Below, one piece after another: positions 23,389 through 34,919 of a stretch of DNA of 64,000 nucleotides. A model generated the notes under the pieces. That model saw nothing but the letters and a program-made list of their open reading frames with translations. It was not told where the DNA came from and ran no database searches. The position numbers were made by a program, and so were the translations under genes. This DNA comes from Nissolia schottii (lineage: Eukaryota > Streptophyta > Magnoliopsida > Fabales > Fabaceae). Each line of letters begins with the position of its first letter. Position 1 is the stretch's first letter. The stretch is from contig QANU01102670.1 of assembly GCA_003254905.1 (NCBI GenBank), positions 285,543-349,542 of the forward strand, in the 5' to 3' direction.

Positions 23389-25958
23389 TTAACCAAGATC
23401 AATATCGACGGGTTCCGGTCTTCCCCGTTCGGTCTCATCACCGACAAGCTCTACTCCTAACTGTCCTTTGTCTCCAGCCCCAAAGGCATACAGCTTCCCT
23501 GACTCAGTTAGGGCAAAGGTATGAGCATTCCAGTATATGGAATTGGTCAGGCTGATCTGTACCACCCTTTCGTTGACATCTTTCAGTGAAGTCACGAGCT
23601 CCGGACTCGACACATTTGCATGCCTGATGCCCTGCACAAGTACAAACATAAAATTGCTGATTAGCTTCATTAGAACTCAAGACTTCAGAAGTGAATACTT
23701 TTCTTTTCTTTTCTTGGTTAAATTTCTACCTCATTTCATGGAAAAAGATTTAATTTTAACTGAATAAGCTCTAAACACCGATATAAACATGTCATTTAGG
23801 TCCATGCTACTTTTCCCCTGGCTCTAAGGGCACATGAATATGAGAATATACTGCTATATGGATATAAACTAGTGCATAATGCATAACAAGGTAAACCTCA
23901 ATTGGATGCTCCATTCTGAAACTGTTCTACATTAGGAACTCATCTACAAGTTCCAATGACTGTAAAGCATTAATCACTAATGATTTCATCATGTCATGAT
24001 GAGTTAGAAATCAAAGAAAGAGAGAGGAGGAAATGCGAAACACACTTCCTTTTCCTTTAAAACAAATCAAGCAAACAACTCACAAATCAAACAATGAAAA
24101 GGGGAAGAAGCAAAGCAGACCTGATCATCATCATTTCCAGGGTTATGGCCAAGACTAGCGGATTCCCCGCAACCAAAGGAATACACATCACCGTTATCGG
24201 ACACAACAAAGGTTGTGTAATCTCCTGTAGCAACATGAACTGCCTTGACATTGCTCAATGCTTCCACCACCTTAGGTACTGATTCGCACTCTTCATTTCC
24301 ATGACCCAAGCAACCGTAACGGCCCCACCCCCATGTGCAAACCCGGCCATCTTGTCCCACAACAGCAGCATGCCAAGCACCAGCTGCAACCACCATTGGC
24401 TGAAGGTTTAACAGCCGAAACTGTTCAATCAAACGAGGATACTTTTCATCAGTTCTTGAGCCATGTCCAAGCTTCCCACCCAAGCCACACCCAACAGAGT
24501 ACACTGACCTGTTAAAATTTCAAAGAAGGATCACACAATCAACAAATCATTCAAATAGTTATAAGAATGAAAATGACTTGTAAGATTTAGTTTACTTAAG
24601 AAAAACAAAATGAAAGAGATATGTGTTACAAATCAAAGAATAAAGCAAAATACAAATATATGTGTTACTAGTCAAAGAATAAAGCAAAATACAAAAAATT
24701 CAGTTAAAAAATAAGAACTAAAGAATTTCCAGTTTTAACAAAATTTGAACAGTCTAGGTAAAGGGATACAGTTGGAGCTCACATTCCACTTGGTTGACAT
24801 GCCAGACAAAGCAGGTAGCAGTATCCAGCAGCAATTTGCACAACTGGTATGTTTTCTAGAGCTCCTAATAAAGGTTGGGGTTCCACATCATTTGGATCAG
24901 TGTGGTGACAGAGTCTTCCATCACTACCCCAAGAAAATGTATAAACCCTGCCTTCTCTTGACAAAACAGCTGTGAAAAAGTTACCAATAGTAGCTTGAAC
25001 TACAAATATGTTTTTCAAAGACTCGACTATCTGCGGAGTTGTAACCATGTTAGATCCTTGAACTCCAAACTCAGCTTCACCAAAAGAGTCTTTCCCAAAT
25101 GCATAAACCTGCCCAGAATCACTGATCAACATTGTCCTCCCAGCTCCAGCTGTAGCTTGTATGATTCGAATGCCTTGCAAAGCTCTGCAACATAATGAAG
25201 TTTCTGTTAGTTCACTTTCAACTTTACTTTAAGTTTACAGGATATACGCAATAAGAATTGTGGATTCTCCAAATTTTCTACCTGATCGGTCGAGGTTGCC
25301 AGTCCTCTTCAGTGGTGCCATTCCCAAGTTGTCCTGAATTATTGGACCCAAAGGAATAAGCAACCCCTTTTGAAGTCACAGCAATGCTATGACCAGGACC
25401 TGCTATTGCCTGTGATTTCTCCCTCCTGCTACATGTCTCTCCAGCCAGCAAAAACCTGAGCACCAATTTCCAGGAACCCCCGCATCTTTGCTTCAAAAGT
25501 TGCCTTTGTTCTGCTGCCATTGGCTTGAAGACTGCTCTCTTCTGGCACATGTCCAATGCAGCTAGCTCAGACAAACACAAGTCAAGATCCGGAGCAAAGT
25601 TCGCTGGCTTCCTGAAGAATGAGCATGTTGCCTACAAAAACACAAATCAGAAAAATCGAAACATGCAGCATTAGCATTAGTACTATTCAAGCAACAACTT
25701 GGGAGCTGAAATGCAGACAAGTACAGCACTTGCCTCTAGTTTAGCAAGGTCCTGAGGATCCAAATTGCATGCCGTGAGGACATGAAGGACAATGGAGGGA
25801 TTAGCAGACAAGGGAAACTCGCCGGGACTAGAGTCACCAGAGCAATGGCGTTGCTGCCGCTGAAATGCTGGCAATGATGTGGCAACAACGGCAGTAATTG
25901 ACTGTTCAGGAATGTTATGGTATTGGATAGTTGGGGTTCCACTGGTAGTAGCATCCAT
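23389..25958 (-). CDS. RCC1-repeat family protein
   Basis: Five exons, read leftward: 25958-25734, 25631-25282, 25184-24783, 24508-24121 and 23631-23389, giving 535 residues. From about residue 150 the protein is a series of RCC1 blades, e.g. GHSIAVTSKGVAYSFGSN, WHAAVVGQDGRVCTWGWGRY and TTFVVSDNGDVYSFGCGE, which predict a seven-bladed propeller. RCC1 relatives include guanine-exchange factors and the UV-B receptor UVR8, but the Trp cluster that would identify UVR8 is not apparent. Residues 55-85 (DPQDLAKLEATCSFFR) resemble an F-box-like helix pair. Intron 1 uses a GC donor (AG|GCAAGT at 25733-25728). An in-frame upstream ATG at 26003 would add 15 residues. Biochemical role unknown. Confidence 0.88.
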
Positions 25959-28913
25959 GGGCACTGCCAACCTTATGCAGTGCCCAAACTTTGCACAAGA
26001 CAAGAACTAACACTTCTGGGAATTACGAAGATATGTGAAATTGCATTACTACTACAGATAATTTCTCTGTTTCTCTAATAATAGTATATGAAACTCTATA
26101 ATCTACATATTGCTGTAACTTGCAGAAGCACGTACCTCAAAAATATGATTGACTAGCAAATCTCAGTTCTCAAACCTACAAAGAAAAATAGTGCTCATGA
26201 AAACTCATTACGTGAAACAAAGTTGAGAAAAAATTAAAAATACAAGCTGAATTACAAGATTATCTGTCTCCTTTTACTATGGCATTATAAATCAAAAGCA
26301 TCAGAAGGCATGCATGTACATCTACAGAATCATGAAACTGAGGATAGTCAAAAGGATAAAAAAACCTGTTAATTACACAACTACTACCCGAAATTCAGGA
26401 CCGATCGTTTTATAAACGATTGATTAAGGGTGATTCAGATGAGGAAGATTGATGGTGAAATATAAGGTGAAGAATCCAAAGAAGGAAACTTTGAGGAGAA
26501 GTATACTATTCCCAAATGATGGTATATTCTACAACTACAAATCTACAATACAACCAAAACAAACCCAAAAAAGAAAAGAATTTTCTGATCAAAGTTGAAA
26601 TCCCCATTCACGTGAACTGATCGCAGCTCATCAAAGCTTGATCGTCCCAATCAAAATGAATCATACAAAAAAAAAAAAAACACAATCTTTCTCCATGGCT
26701 GAAAACCCCGAAACTACAAAAATCATTTTTTTTATGACTTCCCCAATCAGGGAATCATGAGTAATCCAAATGATCAAGTACACTTGTTGAATACGCAACC
26801 ATAAAAAAGGGGGGGGGGGAGCAGAAAACAAAGAATCAACGCCAGAAGAGCAAGAATTTTGGGTGTGAATGGCGTTTATGATCGTCATAGATCAAAAAGT
26901 ACAGACACATGGAAACGGTGATTACGTGTGATTGGCATCAACAAGGACTCCTCAAAATGAGTCTTCATCGGTGGAGAATTGCGTAGAAAGTTTCACACTT
27001 TGGATGAAACAAAGATCAAATGGAAGTGGGAAATTGATGAAATGGTTTAGTGGGTTGAGAATCAGATTGAAAGAGAAGAGAGAGAATAGAGAGAAAGATG
27101 GGATTTTTCCGTTGTTTAGTTTTTGAGAGTCAGTGAATGAATCAACAATTTTCTTCCTTTCTCAAATGAGAGGGTCTCTCTCTTATGTCTTCTCTATCTC
27201 TAGTTCTAGGATTACCCTATACTTTGTGTTTTCAATTATTATTATTTTTTTCCTCTAATGAAACTATGATGAGGTGTCGCCGTTTGTGATGAAGGGGCAA
27301 ATGCTCTGTTTTTTGTTTGTACCCTTCAATATTTACGAGTAGTGTTATTTAGAGGTCGCTTGGGAATGGAATAACATGTGTTGAGTGAATCCTTAGGTTT
27401 TTGGAGAGTCAAAAGTTAAAAACCAAAAAAGAATATCAAGAAATAATGTGAATTTAAATGAGAAGTATATATGTGAATGGAGAATTGGATGATTATAGTG
27501 TAGGTGATTGTGTTATTACTTAATTCTATAATTATATATGTGAATTTTTTATTTATTTATTTATACATATAATTTTATTCATTTATGTCGAATTAATGTT
27601 CACTTTAATTTATGAAGTCCCTCGCATAAACTTATTTTAGTTTCTCAAATTAAGAAGTTAACTATTTAATCGTTAAACCCATAAAATGTAAGTTAAATTA
27701 GGTCTTGAAATATACATAAATAAAGTCAATTAGTATTTTAAAATTTAAACTCTGTCAAATTATTTTCTGTATCTTAATTAAGTTAAAGTTATATTGTTAT
27801 TCTTAGGGATTAACTTGATTCAAATTTTTAAATTTGGAGAATTATGTATTTTATTTTAGTTTAATTATTATATAACTGTAGTCATTCAATCAAACCATTC
27901 TATATACATGATTATTTAAGTAATTAGTATTTTTTATTATTCTATATGCACAATTATTCAAGTAATTAGTATTTTTGTTTATATGACAAGATTTAATTTA
28001 ATGAATTAATGTATAGTAATTAATTTTTATTTTATTTTCCTATAATTTATTTTTAAGCTTCAGAAGAAGAAAGAAAAACAATGACTACACTCTTAGGTGA
28101 ACGGATCCCACATGATTAATCCTAAGAAAGGGATAGATGCCTATATGATTATTTTCCTCTAATTTGAACGGAAAAGGAATGAAATAAAAATAAATGAGTG
28201 TATAACTTAAATATCTTATCATTGTCTACTCCATTCTAATTAAATCTCCAAGATAAACAACATTTGCGCTCATCCCCTTAGTTCAAAGATTAAAACGTAA
28301 TCAACCTCGCATCAAAACTTTGATCTTGGATACACAATGCACATTGAAACGAGTTAGTGCTGGTTGACAATGTCTCAAAACGTCACAGTTTTATTTTCAT
28401 TTTTGTGCAGGGCTTACCGCATCTCTTTACAAACGGCAAAGGAGATATTACATATATTGGTCGAAGCCCAATTTACTTGGGTAAGTATACCGTGGAGTGT
28501 GATGAATATGCGCAAGGTCCAACCTCAACATCTTTGTAGCGCTGAGAACCTTAAATACAGTCCATTTATGTATATAGGCCCAAAACTTGGGCTTAAACAA
28601 AAATTATTTCTTCACCAGAGAAAGAACAAAAGCTATTGTTTATGACCCAAAAAAGAAAGAAATATCATTTTGCGTAAAGCTCACGGTTGGGACAAAGAAC
28701 CAACAAAAATAAAAGGAATGGAAGCGATAAGAAAGGAGGAGATGTGAGGCCGAAATCTCCCAAACGAGGCAGTTGGGATAAGAGAAGAATCTAGAAGCCA
28801 CACTCCCATTGGACCTCATTCATCCTACATGGCCATCACCAAATATATTCCCAAAACATTGTTCACTACTCACTACTCACTACTCACTCCTACATCCCCT
28901 AAATTTCCATCAA
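25959..28913. other. RCC1 5' region, intergenic DNA and psbY promoter
   Basis: About 26004-27150 probably holds leader and promoter of the RCC1 gene (minus strand). 27200-28340 is AT-rich without genes. 28340-28913 leads into psbY and includes tandem TCACTAC words at about 28865-28888 in the probable leader. Confidence 0.4.
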
Positions 28914-29495
28914 ATGGCATCAACCACCTTAGCTTCAATGGCCATGATCAATGCTAAGTGCCTCAACACCGCCTCACCCAAGCTCCCCAACCCAACCAAG
29001 CCCGCCGCCACCCTCAGAAACCTACCAAAGGGCCTCGCCACCGCCGAAACCCCCAAACTCTCCACCTCCATAGCAGGCACGGCGATCGCGGGGGCCATCT
29101 TCTCAACCCTCGGAAGCTGCGATGCCGCCTTCGCCGCCCAGCAAATCGCCGAAATAGCAGAAGGCGACAACCGCGGCCTTGCCCTGCTGCTGCCCATAAT
29201 CCCCGCCATAGGGTGGGTTCTGTTCAACATACTGCAGCCGGCGCTGAACCAGCTCAACCGCATGCGGAGCACCAGAGGGGTGGTCGTCGGGCTGGGTCTC
29301 GGCGGACTTGCGGCTTACTCCGGGCTGGTGTCGCCGCCGGATGCGTCGGCCGGCGAGATCGCGGCGGTTGCGGAAGCGGTTAGTGACAACAGGGGACAGC
29401 TGCTGCTGTTTGTTGTGGCCCCCGCAATAGCGTGGGTGCTGTATAACATCTTGCAGCCTGCTCTCAACCAACTCAACAGGATGAGATCTGAATGA
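28914..29495 (+). CDS. PSBY: Photosystem II PsbY precursor (two PsbY peptides), plastid-targeted
   Basis: An intronless gene of 193 residues. Residues 1 to about 45 are Ser/Thr/Ala/Lys-rich without acidic residues, as in a chloroplast transit peptide. A hydrophobic signal-like segment follows (about 52-75, ending CDAAFA). Two copies of the PsbY unit come next: PAIGWVLFNILQPALNQLNR (97-116) and PAIAWVLYNILQPALNQLNR (170-189), each followed by MRS. They are separated by a Gly-rich membrane segment (122-138) and a second Ala-rich processing region (about 143-155). In plants the precursor is processed into two small thylakoid proteins associated with PSII near cytochrome b559. The upstream in-frame ATG at 28809 would add 35 residues unlike a transit peptide, so 28914 is preferred. 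The gene is strongly GC-rich compared with its flanks. Confidence 0.95.
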   Translation: MASTTLASMAMINAKCLNTASPKLPNPTKPAATLRNLPKGLATAETPKLSTSIAGTAIAGAIFSTLGSCDAAFAAQQIAEIAEGDNRGLALLLPIIPAIGWVLFNILQPALNQLNRMRSTRGVVVGLGLGGLAAYSGLVSPPDASAGEIAAVAEAVSDNRGQLLLFVVAPAIAWVLYNILQPALNQLNRMRSE

Positions 29496-29857
29496 GACTC
29501 TTCCTTATGAAAATAAAATAGGATTTTGTTTTTTTCTTTTTTTTTCCTTCTTCTTCTTTTGTGGAATGTGCATGCAGATGCTGTGATACTTCGCTTGTAA
29601 CTTGTACGATATCTAGTTAATGCGATATCAACTTTACCTGTCTGCCTTGATCTTTTTATATTTTTATTTAATATTAGTATAGTTCCTTGAGTTCAATCGC
29701 AACTCAGTTGATTTTGATAGTGAGGGGCCAAAAGGCCCGAAAAAGCACACCCCCTCCCATGCTGCAGATCTGCATTAAATCATTACAAAGTAAAGGTTTG
29801 TTTTGAGAAGGAGTCTCTTCAAACTAAACTATAACTCAAAGGAGCATTGCCCATGAC
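29496..29857. other. psbY 3' region
   Basis: This is T-rich sequence that is probably the 3' untranslated region. No other gene is seen. Confidence 0.4.
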
Positions 29858-30147
29858 TGGGGCTGTCAAACGGGCCGAGCTGCCTACTTTTATGATTCGG
29901 CTTGTTTATGGTCGGTTCGCGGACTTAAATGGGTCAGTCTTTTAATTTTTATTAAAAAAATAAAAATTTAAAAAAAATTTAAAAAAACTTATTTTAAAAA
30001 TTTTAAAAAAAAATTACGGGCTAACCCGCGAGCAGGGCTTAAACGGGTCAGGCTAACTTTTTTTCAAATTTTTGTAGGCTTATTTTTTACATGTAAAGTC
30101 CATCTATCTAATCGAATAAACAGGTCGGACTCATTTTGACAACCCTA
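29858..30147. mobile_element. hAT-type MITE, about 290 bp
   Basis: The left end TGGGGCTGTCAAA and the reverse complement of the right end, TAGGGTTGTCAAA, form inverted termini. The flanking octamers CCCATGAC (29850-29857) and CTCATAAC (30148-30155) agree at six of eight positions, consistent with an aged 8-bp duplication of the hAT superfamily. Inside, the words AACGGGCC and AACGGGTCAG recur. No coding capacity is seen. Confidence 0.55.
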
Positions 30148-30155
30148 CTCATAAC

Positions 30156-31709
30156 CCAATTTAGCAAACCCATCAGCCACGCATGTGAGTCTCACCTCAT
30201 CAACAATCAACCGTAATACCACACATGATTTTATATGATAACAATCCAATCCAATCCAATTGATATGTTATAAAACATTTGGATTGGCTTAAAATTGTTT
30301 TCTTTTCTTTTTTCTTTTTTTGTTGGGTGCTAGAGTTGAATAACTTTAATTTAGTTTGGTCAGGTTAAAAAGAAAAGGTTGATTAAAATCGAAAAAACTA
30401 AATCAGTCAAATCGAGTTGGTATTATGATAGGGTCATATTATATATCTTGTTCGAAAGAAAAATTCCCTGTAAAATATAAGTAAGGTAGAGATAAATAAA
30501 TGGGCCGAAGACCGTTTTTCTAAAAGAAGTTCCTGTCTGACTATATAGAGAGAGGAAACTGGGCCACCAAAAATTGAAAAGATTGGGCATCATATATACA
30601 GAATTTCAAACATTTCTTCTCATAACACATTAGAAGTAATTGGGCCGCACAAGTGTATCAATAGGGCAGAGGAGGTCTGGTCTTGGGGGAAGTAATGGAC
30701 GAAGCAAGTGGATCAAAATTCTCTACCAACCTAACCCCATCCACATGTTTTGCAGCTCATGTCATTCATTTGAGTACATTTTTAATATTAAAAGGTGGTT
30801 TTTTAGCTACACATGGGATAAATGTTTTATGGTATCTAATTTATTTATTTATAATAATTTTTATAATTAAATTCATGATGTAATATGGCATATTGATGAA
30901 TTATATTATTTAATATAATAAATTAATATTTTTTAATGCAATATTTTTTAGATATGTGCATCGTAAGCTCAAATGGTTCACAAATCTCTAAACTTCTTAT
31001 AAGTTGGCTCTTTCAATGATTTGACTAATAAAAAATTTATTACAATCATATAAAACATGACATTATAACAAAAATCGATAAATTTAGTTATAAAAATTAT
31101 TGAAAATGGATAAATTAGATATCATAGAGTATTTACCCCCATAGAGTATCTAAGAAACTACCTATTAAAATATAGAGTAATACTTTGAACATCTAACAAA
31201 TCAACTTATAAATCAATTTATACATTTTGATGAATGACACTTGATATTTCATTTCTTATTTTGCTAGTTAAAATGTCAAGTATCATTTATCAAAGTGTGC
31301 ATGTTGATATGTAAATTGATAAGTTAGATCTCCGCAATAAGCTTCTAGAACAAATACTCTCTCTGTTTCGATCAACTTTTTATTTTAGTATTTAAAAAAA
31401 AATATTTGTTTACATATTAAATTTAAACAACATTAATTATTTTTTTAATATGCTCTTATTTAAAAAAGAAAACTTGTTCTTTCGTTTATGTACTATAATA
31501 AACTCTCTTTCTCTTGTATGGAAGAGAAAATATATTTTTTTATTATAAATAAGTTTAATTAGGTGAAATATTATAATTTTTTTTACTTTTAAAATTTTAA
31601 ATCTTTTTCAATATTTACATAAAAATGGAGAACTAATATGAAAAAGGAGGGAGAGGTTTAAAAAATATAATTAGTACTCACACACATTTATTTATTTTTG
31701 AAAAAAATG
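30156..31709. other. AT-rich intergenic DNA, no gene
   Basis: Short open frames only, with no recognisable domain. AT tracts increase rightward. Confidence 0.4.
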
Positions 31710-32640
31710 TTAACTAGATCCTTAAAAATTGACCTAAGTGTCAACTAAGTCCATAAAAAAATAAAATACTAACTTAATCTTTAAATTTTTTAACCGTTTT
31801 TCACATTAGTTCATCAGTTAGTGAAACCATTAAAAGACGACGACATGTCCGTCAATCCATCAATTTGCTTTCATTTCTCTTTTAGTCATCCACTAAAATC
31901 TCTAAACTACCCTCACACATGCATTAAATGTCCATACTACGCTGTTCTTCTTCCTCCCCACCCCACACCCCAACTCATGACCATCTCATTCTTCTTCCAA
32001 CCCCCCCACCCGCACCCGCACCCGCTATCCCCCAACTACCTCCACCCCATCGCACTATCACCACCACCACCGCATCTCATCACCGTTACCCATCACTACA
32101 CCACAAAGTTGAGACTCACTTATTATCTTTTTAAACATCATTACCCACCTCACCTTGCTGTAACTACCACCCAAAATCAAAACATATGTGTCCGAAAGTT
32201 TAAACTCATTAACCCTACACATGTGTGAAATTTATGAAATTGATGAAGATTGAAATGGGTTTAGAGGTTATGTCGATGACAATTGGGGTGGTCGTATAGA
32301 GGAGGTGGTGGAGTTGAGTTGAAGGTGGAGATGAGGCGTGGGTAGTGGCGTGGTGACAAGGCTTGTGGTAGGGGAAAAAAAATGAAAGAGGATGGAGGTG
32401 TTATAGTTGATTATTGAAACAAATTCGTGTTATTCAATTACGTTCTCCACTCAAAATAACCTCATTTTGTATTTTAGGATGAGTTAGGAGAGAAAATAAG
32501 TTAAAGTTGTTATTTTTTATTATGAAGCAAATGGACTAGAAGACTAACGTGAATAAAAAAAAATTTAAGAATTAAATTAATATTTTATCTTTTATAATAA
32601 TTAAGTTGACACTTAGATCAATCCTTAAAACTTTTTTTTT
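31710..32640. mobile_element. Long-TIR element (Mutator/foldback-like), right edge at gap
   Basis: The left arm from about 31716 (CCTTAAAAATTGACCTAAGT, then GTCAACTAAGT) is matched by the reverse complement of about 32525-32630 (ATTGATCTAAGTGTCAACTT and on). The pairing extends imperfectly for roughly 100 bases, with shared words such as AAAATACTAACTTAA / AAAATATTAATTTAA. The right arm ends in a T run against the N gap, so its terminus and target duplication cannot be read. The interior is Pro/His-codon-like low-complexity (CCACCC)n sequence and its near complement (GGAGGTGGTGG). No transposase is seen. Confidence 0.5.
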
Positions 32641-32644
32641 TTTT

Positions 32645-33305
32645 NNNNNNNNNNNNNNNNNNNNNNNNNNNNNNNNNNNNNNNNNNNNNNNNNNNNNNNN
32701 NNNNNNNNNNNNNNNNNNNNNNNNNNNNNNNNNNNNNNNNNNNNNNNNNNNNNNNNNNNNNNNNNNNNNNNNNNNNNNNNNNNNNNNNNNNNNNNNNNNN
32801 NNNNNNNNNNNNNNNNNNNNNNNNNNNNNNNNNNNNNNNNNNNNNNNNNNNNNNNNNNNNNNNNNNNNNNNNNNNNNNNNNNNNNNNNNNNNNNNNNNNN
32901 NNNNNNNNNNNNNNNNNNNNNNNNNNNNNNNNNNNNNNNNNNNNNNNNNNNNNNNNNNNNNNNNNNNNNNNNNNNNNNNNNNNNNNNNNNNNNNNNNNNN
33001 NNNNNNNNNNNNNNNNNNNNNNNNNNNNNNNNNNNNNNNNNNNNNNNNNNNNNNNNNNNNNNNNNNNNNNNNNNNNNNNNNNNNNNNNNNNNNNNNNNNN
33101 NNNNNNNNNNNNNNNNNNNNNNNNNNNNNNNNNNNNNNNNNNNNNNNNNNNNNNNNNNNNNNNNNNNNNNNNNNNNNNNNNNNNNNNNNNNNNNNNNNNN
33201 NNNNNNNNNNNNNNNNNNNNNNNNNNNNNNNNNNNNNNNNNNNNNNNNNNNNNNNNNNNNNNNNNNNNNNNNNNNNNNNNNNNNNNNNNNNNNNNNNNNN
33301 NNNNN
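32645..33305. other. Assembly gap (661 N)
   Basis: An unbroken N run flanked by poly-T on the left and a (TA)n repeat at 33306-33337 on the right. Open frames running through it have no meaning. Confidence 0.99.
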
Positions 33306-33340
<35 letters not shown>

Positions 33341-34184
33341 ACCATTTTATTTTATTTTTCTTGCTGATACTTATATATTGGATTTGAATGGGACGGCGAC
33401 CTTAACTTTCTGTGTGCACTTTATCGCATTCTTATGATTTCTTTAATTTGAATGGAGGAGGAATAAGATTATGTACATTTTTTAATGCACGGCAATCCAT
33501 ATTCATTTTCACATTGACTTATTCCTTACTTCTCCTTACTCTCCCTACAATCATGGCTTCATTTGTCCAGCGTTATTGTCACTTAATTTGTTAGCTGGTA
33601 ATCGGACCCATTAATACTTTAATTAATTCCACTTCGCTTTTCCATGCTTATTGGTAACGGGTAAGGGCGTAAGGCACTTTGTCATTAACGTGAAACCATA
33701 ACGTTATACATCATGGTCAAGCGTTGCGGATAAACCTACCAACAAACAAAAACATTCTCTTTCTTTCCCATTTTATTTTTTTAATAAACGGCGAAAGCGA
33801 GGCTTGTTAAAAAAGTTAACAAAACTTGCCAAAAAAGCAACAGTAAAACGGGAAGAAACCGTGCCACCTTGATTCACTGCATGCGCACTACGCACTACGC
33901 ACCACGCGTACTACCCTGTTTGGCATTCCATCATAATAAGCGGCGTATCCGTCATCCGTTTCCGCTTTAATTCATTGTCAAAAAAATATAATCGTTAAAA
34001 TCGTCGTCTTCCTTTATTTTTTGTTGGTCTTGTTTTATTCTTTCTCATTTCTCTCTGTATCTCCTCCTGGGATTTTAAATCTCAATTTGTCGACATTTTT
34101 CATGCCCCTCTTTCCAATTGTCCCTCATCCCAATCTCAATCCAAATTCAATGCCAAACATAGAAACCCCCTTTCCCAGATAGGC
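33306..34184. other. (TA)n repeat and upstream region of the methyltransferase-like gene
   Basis: A 32-base TA repeat is followed by mixed sequence. From about 33,950 pyrimidine-rich DNA suggests the promoter and leader of the gene at 34185. No other gene is seen. Confidence 0.4.
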
Positions 34185-34919
34185 ATGTCCGCTGACATGA
34201 AACTGACGCTCACAAAGCCATTCATTCTCAGGTGCTTCCTCATCTCTCTCTTCCTCTCCCTCCCTTTCCTCTTCCTCCACCTCTTCTCCCCGCACCCCCA
34301 CACAACCACAAAAGACCTCAGGATCCGACCCGGTTACTCCTCCTACGAGGCATACATACAGCGGCAGCTCAACAAGACCCTCAACCCAAGGCTCCGCAAG
34401 ATATGGACCACCCGCGACTGGAACCGCAAGATCCCCGTCTTCGCGCGCTTCTTTCAGGAACTCATCACCAACAACCTCCTCCAAAACACCTCCAAAGCGC
34501 TATGCATAGGGGCGCGCGTTGGCCAGGAGGTTGAGGCTTTGAGGCGCGTGGGCGTCTCTGACTCCGTGGGGATAGACCTCGTGCCTTACCCTCCCCTCGT
34601 TATCAAGGGCGACTTCCACAACCAGCCGTTTGATAATGACACGTTCGATTTTGAATTCTCCAACGTCTTCGACCACGCGCTGTACCCGGAGAGGTTCGTT
34701 GGGGAGATCGAGCGGACGCTGAGGCCCAACGGCGTGTGCGTGCTGCACGTGGCGCTCTCCAGGCGCGCCGATAAGTACTCCGCCAACGACCTCTTCAGCG
34801 TCCACCCGCTCGTTGCGCTCTTCAAGAACTCCCACCTCCTCCACGTTCGCGCCGTCGACGGATTTGGATTGGACACGGAGGTCGCGTTTCGCAAGAAACC
34901 GCCGCAACCGACTCGTTAA
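34185..34919 (+). CDS. Membrane-anchored SAM-dependent methyltransferase-like protein
   Basis: An intronless gene of 244 residues. Residues 13-34 form one hydrophobic segment after a short basic N-terminus, suggesting a type II membrane protein of the secretory pathway. The rest resembles a compact class I methyltransferase of the Methyltransf_11 type. ALCIGARVGQEV (105-116) takes the place of SAM motif I, GIDLVP (129-134) of the acidic strand end, and DFEFSNVFDHAL (155-166) of motif II. A TLRPNGVCVLHV strand follows. The first motif lacks the full GxGxG spacing, as in several plant relatives of this type. The substrate is unknown. An alternative start is Met5 (34197). Codon use is GC-rich, unlike the flanks. 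Confidence 0.8.
   Translation: MSADMKLTLTKPFILRCFLISLFLSLPFLFLHLFSPHPHTTTKDLRIRPGYSSYEAYIQRQLNKTLNPRLRKIWTTRDWNRKIPVFARFFQELITNNLLQNTSKALCIGARVGQEVEALRRVGVSDSVGIDLVPYPPLVIKGDFHNQPFDNDTFDFEFSNVFDHALYPERFVGEIERTLRPNGVCVLHVALSRRADKYSANDLFSVHPLVALFKNSHLLHVRAVDGFGLDTEVAFRKKPPQPTR

Noticed and set aside
28411-28481. Possible exon between TTTGTGCAG and GTAAGTATAC upstream of psbY
   Set aside because: Splice-like borders are good but the segment is short, has no recognisable product and no partner exon.
31821-32228. Pro/His-rich protein
   Set aside because: Low-complexity CCACCC-type sequence inside an inverted-repeat element; no conserved domain.
32572-33367. Long open frames of about 250 residues on both strands
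   Set aside because: They consist almost entirely of N from the assembly gap and have no coding content.
34125-34907. Antisense open frames over the methyltransferase-like gene
   Set aside because: They are shadows of a GC-rich coding sequence; the plus frame has recognisable motifs and a membrane segment.
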